NCBI GenBank assembly: GCA_002730875.1
Contig: PCBI01000017.1
Span: forward strand, 186,001-250,000
DNA: 64,000 nucleotides
DNA from: Spirochaetaceae bacterium
GTDB lineage: Bacteria; Spirochaetota; Leptospiria; Leptospirales; Leptonemataceae
Reading direction: 5' to 3'
Below are positions 53,162 to 62,308 of this stretch, piece after piece. The notes under the pieces are model-generated. The model worked only from the letters and a program-made list of their open reading frames with translations, was not told the origin of the DNA and ran no database searches. The translations under genes were made by a program, and so were the position numbers. The number at the start of each line of letters is the position of its first letter. Position 1 is the first letter of the stretch.

Positions 53162-54163
53162 CTATTTACTGGCAACAACGAAATTGCGGAGCACTTCGGG
53201 AAAAGGACGGATCATATCCAGCTTTTCGGTTAGCTCATACTCCAGGATATCTCCAGCCGCCGTAATATCGTTTTCTTCCAGAGCGGATGAGAGATCCTTC
53301 AGAAGTTCCATCATCTCGGCCGCCGCCGCGGAGAACTTCATTCCGTCCACTTCTGCCTCTTCCATTCCGGAGGATTTGCACCGAGCTTCCAGGGCAAACA
53401 GGCAGGACATGAAACCCTGGAGTTTTTCTATCACTGCATCCAGGTTTTCCAGAGCTTCCCCTTCTCTTCCGGATTGGAAGGATTCATTGATCGATATGAT
53501 TTCTTGTTTGAATTCGGGTAGCCGGGATTCGAATTTCTCCAGCGCTTCGCCCAGTTCTTCCATGCCGGCGCTCTGGGCGGCCAGTTGTAGAGCCAATCGC
53601 ATGGACATGGATTTAATCGGTCGCATATGCAGAAGAACCGTTTCCAACTCTTCCGTCTGCTCTTTACCCTGCTCTACCGAAGAAGCCAGGCTTTCCAGGC
53701 TGATTTTGAGCGCATTCATTGTATGAGCGATGGGCGCCGATACCTGACCTTCCGGCAACGGAACCACAAGGTTTTCCAGATCCAGGTTGAGCAGACCGGC
53801 CAGACTATGGACGGCCTGATCGATCCACTCATAGCCTTCCATGAGATCTTTCATCTGACTCTCGGAAAGATATTCTTTCTGAAATAGAAATGAACCTACC
53901 TGATCCAGATAGCGATCCAGCTCATGGGCCGCCTCTACTATGAAGTGATCGTGGTCGGCCACGGTAAAATCCAGACGCTCAACCGTTTCCAGTTCCATGT
54001 CATCCAGTCTGGAGGGCGCCACTTCCTGGTTGTCCACCAGCAAATTCATGATATAATGATTTTGATTTCGGGACCATTGATCCACCGCATCGTACACATC
54101 GCGAAGGGTCTTCTCTTCATTGAGCGATGCGTCCAGCTTTTGATCATTCACATAGATATTCAT
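53162..54163 (-). CDS. unknown helical protein downstream of fliD
   Basis: 333 residues, not recognised. The first 75 residues look like a small alpha/beta domain (MNIYVNDQKLDASLNEEKTL, VERLDFTVADHDHF); the rest is a set of long amphipathic helices rich in Glu and Leu with no signal peptide or membrane segment. Its place between fliD and the PAS-Fis gene, all on one strand, suggests a flagellar accessory or regulatory role. A putative AGGAAT ribosome-binding site precedes the ATG. Confidence 0.65.
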   Translation of the reverse strand: MNIYVNDQKLDASLNEEKTLRDVYDAVDQWSRNQNHYIMNLLVDNQEVAPSRLDDMELETVERLDFTVADHDHFIVEAAHELDRYLDQVGSFLFQKEYLSESQMKDLMEGYEWIDQAVHSLAGLLNLDLENLVVPLPEGQVSAPIAHTMNALKISLESLASSVEQGKEQTEELETVLLHMRPIKSMSMRLALQLAAQSAGMEELGEALEKFESRLPEFKQEIISINESFQSGREGEALENLDAVIEKLQGFMSCLFALEARCKSSGMEEAEVDGMKFSAAAAEMMELLKDLSSALEENDITAAGDILEYELTEKLDMIRPFPEVLRNFVVASK

Positions 54164-54318
54164 GGCATTCCTCCAGCCCTGAGGCTAACTTTGCGGGCAA
54201 GGCCCCGGGCGAGAACTGCGCCCGATAGCGCGTCCCCACCGCTGATAATTATGTCGTAAAGAATCCCCAAAAACTGCAGAAAAATTACTGCAGAATAGAT
54301 CCCTAAATTCACCGGAAA

Positions 54319-56370
54319 TCAGGGAGTTCCCAGTTTGCTTTTAAGATATTCGGACTGGGAACGGGCCTCTCGAATGGAGCTTTCCATTCGACCGAATTTC
54401 TCCCGCAATTGCTGCTCTTTCTGCGCCAGGCTTCTTTCTTTGCTGGCAATGGCTTCCTTCTTGGAATCGATTTTGCTTTTTATTGTTTCGATTCGGGCCG
54501 TAATCAGTCCTCCGGAAAACTGCACGTAGGGCTTCAAGGTTTCGTTCATCTTGAAAGCCACGCCGTTGTCGGTAATGGCATCTTCATTCAGATCCGAAGC
54601 AAATAAATCCTTTACGCTCTGGGGAGATTCCGCCAGGGCCTGGGAAAGCCTGGCCTCATCAACTTTCAGATAGCCATCTTTGATTTCGGACCACTTGGCT
54701 CCCACGTCGCCGGTGCCGATTCCAATCTGCGCCAGCACTCGGTAGTCGGGCTCGCTCAAAGAAGGATAAGACGAGGCAGTGAGCACCTGCAGCGAACTGA
54801 TCAACTGTCGAGTGGTGGGATCGCCGGCAAAAATGCCGGAGCGGTCCTTTAGCTGTCGATAGCCGTCCCGAATGTCTCCGTTTGGATCCGAGGACCGATT
54901 CATTTCGAACTCGTCTCTCTGTACGAACTGATCGTTCTCCTTTACGAACTTCACGAGTTCGTTGTAGGCAGTCACCCAGGCCATTACCTTGTTTTTGATC
55001 TCTTCGGTATTGGCTTTAACGGTTACTTCCACCGGTCCGTTGGTAGGCCGATGCAAGGTCAGACTGGCGCCTTCGATGATGTCGGTAATGTTGGAATTGC
55101 TGCTTCGGGTAATTTCAATCCCGTTCATCTTTAGTTTGGCATCCCGGGCCGGCTGGGTCTCGTTCAAAGGACCAAAGGCAGCGTCGGTTTTGGTGGTATC
55201 CAGACGCAGATCCTGCACCACCATTTCCATCCCTTCGTTTGCATCAAAACTCAACGAGGTAATCTTGCTTCCTTCCGGCAAGTCCTGCACCGGCAGTTGC
55301 ATGGGGCCGTTCTGGCTAACCTGAAACTGCCGTTTCTGAATGGCTCCGCCATTTTCGAAGAATACAGTTATGATTCCGGGGCTTCCGGCGGACTGGTTGG
55401 CATTTTCGGGATTCTCGCTTCCCTCTTTTACGGTTCGTGTTCGTTCGATATCCGCGGCCTGGATCTTGATATCGCCGGCTTCCACTTCCACTTCCGGTCC
55501 CGGAGTAGTGCTTTCGGTGCGAACATTCCTTCTATCATTGGACTGGTTCTCCGGCGCCGGGGTCGACTCCTGGCTTCCTTTCCCGGTAACCGTGAGCGAG
55601 ATAACCCCTGGCTCCGAGGCCATACTCAAAGAGGCTTCGCCTCCCTCTTTCAGTGTAAGGGATTTCCTATCAGGGGATACTGAGTATTTGCTATCCGCCG
55701 GCGCCTGGAGTTTGCTTTGCTCGAATGCGATTTCTTCGGAGGTCTTTTTTTCTACTTTCTTGTCTCCAATGAATCCGGCCTGTTTCAATATGCCGTCCGG
55801 GTCCGAAAAGCTGAAAGCGCCGTCGGTGCCGCTCACCGAGGAACGCAGCGAAATCAACGCCGTGTTTGCATCGATGTTAATTACGCTTACTTCGTAATCC
55901 TGACCGGCCTGCCCCTTCAGAGCCCGCTCCAGATCCACAACGCCCCCGCCGGGAAAATCTACTTCCAGTTCCTTTTCACCCACGTTGATCGTGAACTTTC
56001 CTTTCGGCAGGGTTTCGTTTCGGGAAAGCTGTCGGCTGGTGATTTGATGCTTGGTGGCCAACTCCAGCACTTCTACTTCCTGGGAACCCGGATCCACATC
56101 CGGAGCGGCCTGTCCGGTGATGGCGCCTGGATCGGAAGACTCCACGGACTTGGTAGCAAAAGGACCGGCAAAGGAGTACAGGTCGCGGCTGGCATCGGAA
56201 AGCTTACGGGCCCGGTTGCGCAATTCTTCAAAGGCTTTGATCTCTATCTGGCTACGCGCAATGTCCTCTTCCAGACGAAGAAGAGGCATTCGCTCGGCCT
56301 TCATGAGCTTTTCGATCATTTCGCCCGGATTGACTCCGGCATTGTTTTGGAAAATCGCTGGCGCTGGCAT
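54319..56370 (-). CDS. fliD: flagellar filament cap protein FliD
   Basis: 683 residues. The FliD N-terminal domain is at about 10-110 (NPGEMIEKLMKAERMPLLRLEEDI, FAGPFATKSVESSD, VLELATKHQITS), and the C-terminal domain includes TEEIKNKVMAWVTAYNELVKFVKEN, LQVLTASSYPSLSEPDYRVLAQIGIGTG and a coiled-coil end (IKSKIDSKKEAIASKERSLAQKEQQL). The cap promotes flagellin assembly at the filament tip, which is periplasmic in spirochaetes. Residues about 264-330 form a Glu/Ser/Pro/Asn-rich low-complexity segment that is unusual. Start ATG 56370; a palindrome and a GGGCC/GGCCC hairpin lie just upstream. Confidence 0.9.
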   Translation of the reverse strand: MPAPAIFQNNAGVNPGEMIEKLMKAERMPLLRLEEDIARSQIEIKAFEELRNRARKLSDASRDLYSFAGPFATKSVESSDPGAITGQAAPDVDPGSQEVEVLELATKHQITSRQLSRNETLPKGKFTINVGEKELEVDFPGGGVVDLERALKGQAGQDYEVSVINIDANTALISLRSSVSGTDGAFSFSDPDGILKQAGFIGDKKVEKKTSEEIAFEQSKLQAPADSKYSVSPDRKSLTLKEGGEASLSMASEPGVISLTVTGKGSQESTPAPENQSNDRRNVRTESTTPGPEVEVEAGDIKIQAADIERTRTVKEGSENPENANQSAGSPGIITVFFENGGAIQKRQFQVSQNGPMQLPVQDLPEGSKITSLSFDANEGMEMVVQDLRLDTTKTDAAFGPLNETQPARDAKLKMNGIEITRSSNSNITDIIEGASLTLHRPTNGPVEVTVKANTEEIKNKVMAWVTAYNELVKFVKENDQFVQRDEFEMNRSSDPNGDIRDGYRQLKDRSGIFAGDPTTRQLISSLQVLTASSYPSLSEPDYRVLAQIGIGTGDVGAKWSEIKDGYLKVDEARLSQALAESPQSVKDLFASDLNEDAITDNGVAFKMNETLKPYVQFSGGLITARIETIKSKIDSKKEAIASKERSLAQKEQQLREKFGRMESSIREARSQSEYLKSKLGTP

Positions 56371-56380
56371 AATGACTCCC

Positions 56381-56411
56381 GGGCCTAATGGCCCTTATGT
56401 ACAGTGTACAT
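56381..56411 (-). promoter_or_regulatory. palindromic site upstream of fliD
   Basis: ATGTACAGTGTACAT (56397-56411) is a perfect 15-nt palindrome with a one-base centre, 27 nt before the fliD ATG. GGGCC-TAAT-GGCCC (56381-56394) lies between it and the start. The palindrome has the size of a dimeric-regulator operator; no known consensus is matched. Confidence 0.4.
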
Positions 56412-56533
56412 CGGGAAATCCAGAAAATCCATTAGACTATGAGATAGATTTAGTTTCAAAATGACTGCCCTCGCGCTCCTGAAATGGGGCCTCTATGACT
56501 TGACAGACCCCATAGTCCGTAAGCCCTGGATCT

Positions 56534-56887
56534 ATGGCCCCAGGGGAAAGAACACTTTTTCGAGTAATCTTCATGAATCAGGGCAAGTCCTATGAGATAC
56601 TGGCCCGGGAAGTAGTACAGAGCGACCTGTTCGGATTTCTGGAAATTCGCGACCTGGTATTCGGAGAGAAATCCCAGGTGCTGGTGGATCCCACGGAAGA
56701 CGGCCTGCGAAAAGAGTTCGAAGATACAAAGCGCATTATTCTGCCCTTGCATAGCATCGTTCGAATCGATGAACTGGACCGGCAGTCCAGGGCCCGGGCC
56801 CGGGTAGTCTCCCTGCCCGGCGGAGCCGCTTCCACCGCCGGAAATGGAGCCCACCTCTACGGAATACCGTCCACCGACAAAGAGTAG
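56534..56887 (+). CDS. DUF1820 family protein
   Basis: A 117-residue soluble protein with the DUF1820 pattern: LFRVIFMNQGKSYEILAREVVQSDLFGFLEIRDLVFGE, VLVDPTEDGLRKEFEDTKRIILPLHSIVRIDEL. Function is unknown; the family is widespread in Gammaproteobacteria and spirochaetes. The last 27 residues (SLPGGAASTAGN onwards) are a low-complexity tail. A TTGACA at about 56496 lies upstream without a good -10. Divergent from fliD. Confidence 0.8.
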   Translation: MAPGERTLFRVIFMNQGKSYEILAREVVQSDLFGFLEIRDLVFGEKSQVLVDPTEDGLRKEFEDTKRIILPLHSIVRIDELDRQSRARARVVSLPGGAASTAGNGAHLYGIPSTDKE

Positions 56888-56978
56888 AGATTTTCGGGCT
56901 ATGCCCATCTGAATGGCCTGGGCATAATGGAAGGGAAGCCCATGGTTGGCGCCGAGTAGCGCAATACCAGAGCGGCTG

Positions 56979-57314
56979 TTAACGACGACGTTCTTTGTCG
57001 TGGTTGATGCGGTTAAGCACGTAGACAAAAAGGAAGGAGCCGATCAGGGCCGCAATGATGTTCACGCGGGCCAGCGGGGTATTCTCCCACTTGGGCAACA
57101 TGAGAAAGTTCACAACAACCGGAAACCAGTTCTGAATGTTTGCGATTACATGGATCAGGACCGCCCCTATGGTGCCGATCAGCGTAGCTCCCCAGAAGCC
57201 GCCCAGCAGATCCCGGTTCAATCGGTAATAATAATAGTAGGCGCCCGCCAGCCCGCAAAGGCCGTATACGAACAGGTCCCGTAGAATTAGTAAGAAATCA
57301 ATAAACCATTCCAT
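56979..57314 (-). CDS. small membrane protein of unknown function
   Basis: 111 residues with three or four hydrophobic segments (about 4-24, 39-60, 64-72 and 85-102) and a basic end NHDKERRR. A Tyr run (YYYYYRLNRD) lies in the first loop. No conserved motif is recognised. It faces the divergent aroE start and converges on the DUF1820 gene. Confidence 0.55.
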   Translation of the reverse strand: MEWFIDFLLILRDLFVYGLCGLAGAYYYYYRLNRDLLGGFWGATLIGTIGAVLIHVIANIQNWFPVVVNFLMLPKWENTPLARVNIIAALIGSFLFVYVLNRINHDKERRR

Positions 57315-57375
57315 GCGAATCGAGTTAACCTTTCAGGGGGCCCGCTTTGAGTAAATAAGAATTTACATACAGGCA

Positions 57376-58443
57376 GTGCGAGTGGATCTACCAGGGATGG
57401 AAATCAGGGGAAACACCAGGGTCTTTGGCATACTGGGCTATCCAGTGAAGCATTCGCTAAGCCCTCTAATGCATAATCTTGCCTTTCATCAGAACAAGTA
57501 TCCTGGAGTGTATATACCCCTGGAGGTAAAAGAAACCGGATCCTTTTTAAGAAAAGCGCTCCTTCAAATGAACCTGGGAGGACTGTCGGTCACCATCCCA
57601 CACAAAATATGGGCTTACCAGATGGCCGATCGATCCGATCGACTGAGCCAGGTCTGCGGCGCGAGCAATACGATCCTATTTCATCATAAGAGAGGCCGAA
57701 CCGAACTGGAAGCGCGGAATTCGGATGGCCCGGGGGCCATTCAAGCGTTGAAGGACCAGACTTCTATTAAGGGAAAGACAGTTCTGATCTGCGGCTACGG
57801 AGGTTCGGCCAGGGCCATCGCTGCCCAGCTGCTTCTAAGCGAAAGGCCCGGTGAAGTGTACATTACCGGGCGAAACCCGGGCAAGATCAAAGCCTTCATC
57901 AGAGACCTGAAGAAACAATTCCGCAACGCTGAACTTTATGCGTTAACCGGGGATGCAACGGCCCTGCCTGCGACGGACAGCCAGGGCTCCGGTTTCCGAA
58001 AAAGCTCGAGCAAAGCCGGCGCCTCCCGCTCGCCGAAAAGCGACAAAAGAAAATCCACGCCCGCCTCAGCCACGAGCGCCGTCGTTGCCAAACAAGGACG
58101 ACTTCCGGACATTATCATTCAGACCACTCCATTGGGCATGTCGGGCACAGGAAAGAACCACCGGGGCGGCGCCGGAAATGCGAAGATAAACATTGAACCG
58201 GAACTGCCCCTGAGTCCCGAACTGATAGGGCCGAACACCACAGTTTTTGATATCGTGTACAATCCCATGGAGACTCCATTAATCGCGCTGGCCCGAAAAA
58301 AGAAATGCAAAGTGGTCTATGGCTATTCCATGCTTCTGTATCAGGCGGTGTTTCAGTTTCGCTGGTTCACAGGCCTGGAGCCTCCGGTGGAAAAATGGCG
58401 CAAGTTGCTGGTAAACGATCTAAAGCAGAAGGCAAAATCCTGA
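57376..58443 (+). CDS. aroE: shikimate dehydrogenase with low-complexity insert
   Basis: NADP-dependent reduction of 3-dehydroshikimate in aromatic biosynthesis. Shikimate-site residues: KHSLSPLMHN (two Ser), VTIPHK with catalytic Lys77, and NSDGPGA with the catalytic Asp (N-S-D in place of N-T-D). The Rossmann part has ICGYGGSARAIAA and ITGRNP, and the end is GYSMLLYQAVFQFRWFTG. At 355 residues it is about 75 longer than usual; residues about 198-241 and 257-270 are Ser/Lys/Gly-rich inserts in the cofactor domain, before IIIQTTPLGM. The start is GTG 57376 or ATG 57397. Confidence 0.9.
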   Translation: MRVDLPGMEIRGNTRVFGILGYPVKHSLSPLMHNLAFHQNKYPGVYIPLEVKETGSFLRKALLQMNLGGLSVTIPHKIWAYQMADRSDRLSQVCGASNTILFHHKRGRTELEARNSDGPGAIQALKDQTSIKGKTVLICGYGGSARAIAAQLLLSERPGEVYITGRNPGKIKAFIRDLKKQFRNAELYALTGDATALPATDSQGSGFRKSSSKAGASRSPKSDKRKSTPASATSAVVAKQGRLPDIIIQTTPLGMSGTGKNHRGGAGNAKINIEPELPLSPELIGPNTTVFDIVYNPMETPLIALARKKKCKVVYGYSMLLYQAVFQFRWFTGLEPPVEKWRKLLVNDLKQKAKS

Positions 58444-58498
58444 GCCTGTTATTGCTTCGCCGCGAAAGAACTCCCCGGACTAGAACCAGAAGTAGACC

Positions 58499-60004
58499 AT
58501 GAATCTGCAGGATGATCTGGACAAGCGAATCAATCCCGAGAAGAACCGAAACTTCTCTGCCTATGAATTTGGTCAGCGGTTGAAGCAACTTGAAAGCTTC
58601 GGCGAATACCGCTGGCCCCGGAAAAATGGTCTTCGACTATCGGTGGTGGGCACCAACGGAAAAGGATCCGTCAGTCACTATACAAGCGAGATCTTGCGCA
58701 GGGCTGGTTTTTCCGTGGGATTATACACCAGCCCCCATTTGAACCACTTCTACGAACGAATCCGAATCAACGGAATCCAGGCGGACGATTCGCTGGAAGG
58801 CGATTACCAATCTCTGAAAAGCGCCTTTCTGAAAAGCTCCGAGCACAAAGCCATGTGGCCCGAGCTCAGCTACTTTGAATTACTCACTCTACTGGCCATT
58901 GAACGATTCCAGGGCCGGGGCCTGGACGTTCAGATCTACGAGGCCGGTCTGGGAGGACGCCTGGATGCCACGCGGTTGTGTAATCCCGAGACCGTGCTTG
59001 TTACAAAAATCGCTCTGGATCATACAGCGCTTCTGGGACATACGCGGCAGGCTATCTTCAAGGAGAAGCTGGGTATCGCCCGGGAAAGCACCAGGCTGGT
59101 CCTGCTAATGGAAGGCAAATACCAGAAGCTGGCCACGGACCTGCTGCGAAACGGAACGGAGATATTGAATTTCTCGGAGGATGAGCGCTGGAACGAAAAG
59201 CATAACCAGCGAAAGTATAGCCCGGAAAGGCATCAGCCGCAAGAGCGTAGCTACCGAGCGCGCGAACAGCGCGCCGGACAACAAGAAGAGCGAAGCGTCG
59301 AAGGCGTCGAAGACCGGGCGACGCTGAATCAAAGCAGCCCGGCCGGTTATCTGGAACAGAACTTTCTATTCGCGCGATGGGTGGTTCAGAACCTGGAGCA
59401 GCAAGAACTTCTACCGAAAGAACCGGGGCAAGGGTGGCGCCCCGCCTCCGGTGCGACGAACCTGAGCTTTCAGGATCTGCCGTATCCGCCGGGCCGGATG
59501 TTTCGCACCGAAAAATATGGACTGACCTGGCGCTATGACTCCGGTCACAATCCGGCATCGCTGCATACAGTTCTGAGTTCCCTGAATGATCCCACCCTTC
59601 TGGTTCTGGGCCTTTTGCCGGATCGCTCCTACCGGCAATTCCTGCGCGTGGCCCGCAACCACGGGATCCAGGATGTGCTCTGCATACGTCGACCGGGACT
59701 GGCCGAGCCGCCGGGCATCTTATCGCAGAAAGCCGTTCCGTCGCACAGGCAAGAAAGCACCGAGGGTATCTCTACAGATGAAACTACGGCAGGAAGCAAC
59801 GCGAATCCGGGAGAAGCCAGCGCCTTTCGCACAAAGCGGGAACTACATATCCATGCAGCCAGCGGCGAAAATCCGGCTCAACTAAGGGAACAGATATTTG
59901 AACTATGTCAGGCACACCATTATTCACAGGCGCTTTTTACTGGCAGCTATAGAATCTATGATTTATTTCTGGAAATTCTCGGGCCTGGCCCGGTGAATGC
60001 CTGA
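58499..60004 (+). CDS. folC: folylpolyglutamate synthase/dihydrofolate synthase with two inserts
   Basis: Adds glutamate to folates (and to dihydropteroate). Mur-ligase-type motifs: P-loop VVGTNGKGSVSH, LYTSPHL, IYEAGLGGRLDATR, ALDHTALLG, and DSGHNPAS in the C-terminal domain where DGAHNP is usual. At 501 residues it exceeds the 420-440 typical length. Two low-complexity inserts account for the excess: residues about 228-282 (Glu/Arg/Gln-rich) and about 406-447 (Ser/Thr/Gly-rich). Both fall in surface positions between conserved blocks. The stop overlaps the start of the next gene by 8 nt. Confidence 0.9.
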   Translation: MNLQDDLDKRINPEKNRNFSAYEFGQRLKQLESFGEYRWPRKNGLRLSVVGTNGKGSVSHYTSEILRRAGFSVGLYTSPHLNHFYERIRINGIQADDSLEGDYQSLKSAFLKSSEHKAMWPELSYFELLTLLAIERFQGRGLDVQIYEAGLGGRLDATRLCNPETVLVTKIALDHTALLGHTRQAIFKEKLGIARESTRLVLLMEGKYQKLATDLLRNGTEILNFSEDERWNEKHNQRKYSPERHQPQERSYRAREQRAGQQEERSVEGVEDRATLNQSSPAGYLEQNFLFARWVVQNLEQQELLPKEPGQGWRPASGATNLSFQDLPYPPGRMFRTEKYGLTWRYDSGHNPASLHTVLSSLNDPTLLVLGLLPDRSYRQFLRVARNHGIQDVLCIRRPGLAEPPGILSQKAVPSHRQESTEGISTDETTAGSNANPGEASAFRTKRELHIHAASGENPAQLREQIFELCQAHHYSQALFTGSYRIYDLFLEILGPGPVNA

Positions 60005-61307
60005 TATGGGCCGATTTGGACCAGAGATTCCCCTGGAAGAATTGCAGCGGCGCCGCCAGGCCTGCCAGCAACAGATGGAGCCTGGCTCTGTTTTGATCCT
60101 GCATACAGCGCCAAAGCGCATCATGTCCAACGATGTGGCCTACCGGTTTCGTCAGGATTCGGACTTCTACTATTTGACCGGATTGCCGGTAGAGGAAGGC
60201 GCTCTTGTGCTGCAGCCGGAAAAGGCCGTCGTCTACCTCAAACCAGGAAGTCCCGAAAAGGAAATCTGGGAAGGTCCCCAGCCCAACCTGGAAGAAAGCG
60301 CCGAAATGTCCGGGATTCAGGACAGCCGCAACCTGGAGGATCTGGACAAGGACCTGGAAGGCTGGATCAACGGTACTTCGGCTCTCTACTATACTTACGG
60401 AAATGATTCGCCGGATAAAATCCTGGAAACGGCTCAACGCCTGCTAATCCGCGGAAGGGCGGGCACTTCCGGACCGTCGAAGATCGTGCACCCCGCTCTG
60501 CTTCTCCATGAACTGCGTCTGATTAAATCGGACTGGGAAATCCAGCGAATGCAGGAAACCGCCGCCATTACCGCCGAAGCCCATACGGAAATCATTCGTG
60601 CGGCACGGCCCGGCACAGGCGAATTTGAGCTGGAAGCTATTTTGCACCGTGTCTTTCGAAGCCACAACGCCTGGGAGGCCTACCCTTCCATCGTTGCCGG
60701 TGGCGAGCGGGCCTGCATACTGCATTACATTAAGAACGATGCAATACTAAAAGACGGGGATATGGTGCTTATGGATGCCGCGGCTTCCCGGGGCTACATA
60801 CACTCGGATGTTACTCGCACCTTTCCTGTGGGCCCTCACTTCAGCCAGGCGCAGAAAGATCTCTATTCCGTGGTTCTCAACGCTCAGAAAAAGGCAGTGG
60901 AGGCCAGCGTTGTGGGCGCCACCATGGATTCGGTGCACGATGTGGCCCTGGATATTCTCATCGAAGGTCTCATCGATCTCGGTATCCTGAAGGAAAGCAA
61001 AGAAGAGTCTCTGGAAAAGAAGACCTACCGAAGATTCTACATGCATCGCACCGGTCACTGGATTGGCTACGATGTGCACGATGTGGGCAGCTATTATCTG
61101 CAGGGACAGCCCCGAACCTTTGTTCCCGGTATGGTCTGCACCGTGGAGCCAGGATTGTACATCCCTTCCGATGACGACATTCCCGAAGCTTTTCGCGGCC
61201 AGGGAATCCGCATCGAAGATGATATTGTAATTACAGAAGGGCCGCCGTTGAATCTAACAAAAGCGGTGCCCGTAGAGATAGAACAGATCGAGGAACTTAA
61301 ATGCTAG
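59997..61307 (+). CDS. pepP: Xaa-Pro aminopeptidase (aminopeptidase P, M24B)
   Basis: Cleaves N-terminal residues preceding proline. 436 residues: an N-terminal domain with RFRQDSDFYYLTGLPVEEGALVL, and a pita-bread metallopeptidase domain with the five metal ligands in VLMDAAASRGYIHSDVTRTF (two Asp), HRTGHWIGYDVHDVG (His), TVEPGLYIP (Glu) and RIEDDIVI (Glu). ATG 59997 overlaps the folC end; M4 at 60006 is an alternative. It overlaps lgt by 7 nt, so the folC-pepP-lgt-ferritin-like set is one operon. Confidence 0.93.
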   Translation: MPDMGRFGPEIPLEELQRRRQACQQQMEPGSVLILHTAPKRIMSNDVAYRFRQDSDFYYLTGLPVEEGALVLQPEKAVVYLKPGSPEKEIWEGPQPNLEESAEMSGIQDSRNLEDLDKDLEGWINGTSALYYTYGNDSPDKILETAQRLLIRGRAGTSGPSKIVHPALLLHELRLIKSDWEIQRMQETAAITAEAHTEIIRAARPGTGEFELEAILHRVFRSHNAWEAYPSIVAGGERACILHYIKNDAILKDGDMVLMDAAASRGYIHSDVTRTFPVGPHFSQAQKDLYSVVLNAQKKAVEASVVGATMDSVHDVALDILIEGLIDLGILKESKEESLEKKTYRRFYMHRTGHWIGYDVHDVGSYYLQGQPRTFVPGMVCTVEPGLYIPSDDDIPEAFRGQGIRIEDDIVITEGPPLNLTKAVPVEIEQIEELKC

Positions 61308-62308
61308 AAAGATTTGAATTGTTCGGATTACCCATATCCACTTTCAGTCTGCTCATGATGGCGGCCTTTCTGACGGCGGCCTATCTTATCCCAAAAGAGC
61401 TAAGGCGAAGGGGACTGAAAGAAGAAGTAGGCGATCACTCCCTCCTGCTGGCGGTAATAGGCACTATCATAGGCGCCAAACTGGGCTACGTACTTGAGGT
61501 CTGGGGACGCATCTGGCGGGGACCGGACGAATTCCTGACCAAGCTGGAATACGTACTCTTTAACTGGCATGGACTGCGGGTGAAGTACCCAATGGACGCC
61601 GAGTACCTGGGGCTCTGGGACACTCTTTTCAGTCAGGGCGGCCTGGTTTTCTACGGCGGATTCGCCATGGGATTTCTGTTTCTCTACCTTTATCTTCGCT
61701 ACAAGAAAGAACCGATCTGGAGTTACGGAGATGCTTTCATTCCTTCCATGGCTGTCGGCTACGGCATTGGCCGGCTGGGCTGTATTGTAAGCGGCGACGG
61801 CTGCTTTGGCTACGGCGCCTCGGTGGACATTCCTTTTCTCACCATGGTCTATCATGACGGAAGTCTGCAGAAACTAACAAGCTGGTTCGCCTACAAACCA
61901 GGCGGCGTGATGGGCACCGATGGAGTCAATGTCTGGAACACTCCTTTGATGGAAGCTCTTCTCTCCTGGGCTTTGTTTGCCTGGATGATGCTCAAACTCA
62001 GATTTCAGGGTTTCAAACCCGGCTTTATGGTGGCCGTTTTTCTCGTATGGAACGGCATCGCACGCTTCCTGGTTGAGTTCCTTCGAATAAACGACGCTTT
62101 GATCCCGGTTCTCGATCATCCCACATACCAGGATGGTACGCCCATTGCCCACCACACGCATTCGGTGCAGCATACAGCCGCCTACTTCGAGAACTGGCAC
62201 TGGTACGGCTTCACTCAAAGCCAGGTTTTCGGGTTGATCATCGCTCTGGCGGGTATAATCTGGATTGTGCAGAAGAAGCTTTATGTCCGAGATACTCAAA
62301 AAAGTTGA
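61301..62308 (+). CDS. lgt: prolipoprotein diacylglyceryl transferase
   Basis: Transfers diacylglycerol from phosphatidylglycerol to the lipobox Cys of prolipoproteins; inner membrane. 335 residues with seven membrane segments, the Lgt signature as MAVGYGIGRLGCIVSGDGCFG, GGLVFYGGF (Tyr where the E. coli enzyme has the functional His103; this variant is found in other Lgt), and RFLVEFLRI. Large loop at about 190-215 and 250-290. Given the many lipoproteins in the window this is the enzyme that modifies them. Confidence 0.92.
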   Translation: MLERFELFGLPISTFSLLMMAAFLTAAYLIPKELRRRGLKEEVGDHSLLLAVIGTIIGAKLGYVLEVWGRIWRGPDEFLTKLEYVLFNWHGLRVKYPMDAEYLGLWDTLFSQGGLVFYGGFAMGFLFLYLYLRYKKEPIWSYGDAFIPSMAVGYGIGRLGCIVSGDGCFGYGASVDIPFLTMVYHDGSLQKLTSWFAYKPGGVMGTDGVNVWNTPLMEALLSWALFAWMMLKLRFQGFKPGFMVAVFLVWNGIARFLVEFLRINDALIPVLDHPTYQDGTPIAHHTHSVQHTAAYFENWHWYGFTQSQVFGLIIALAGIIWIVQKKLYVRDTQKS

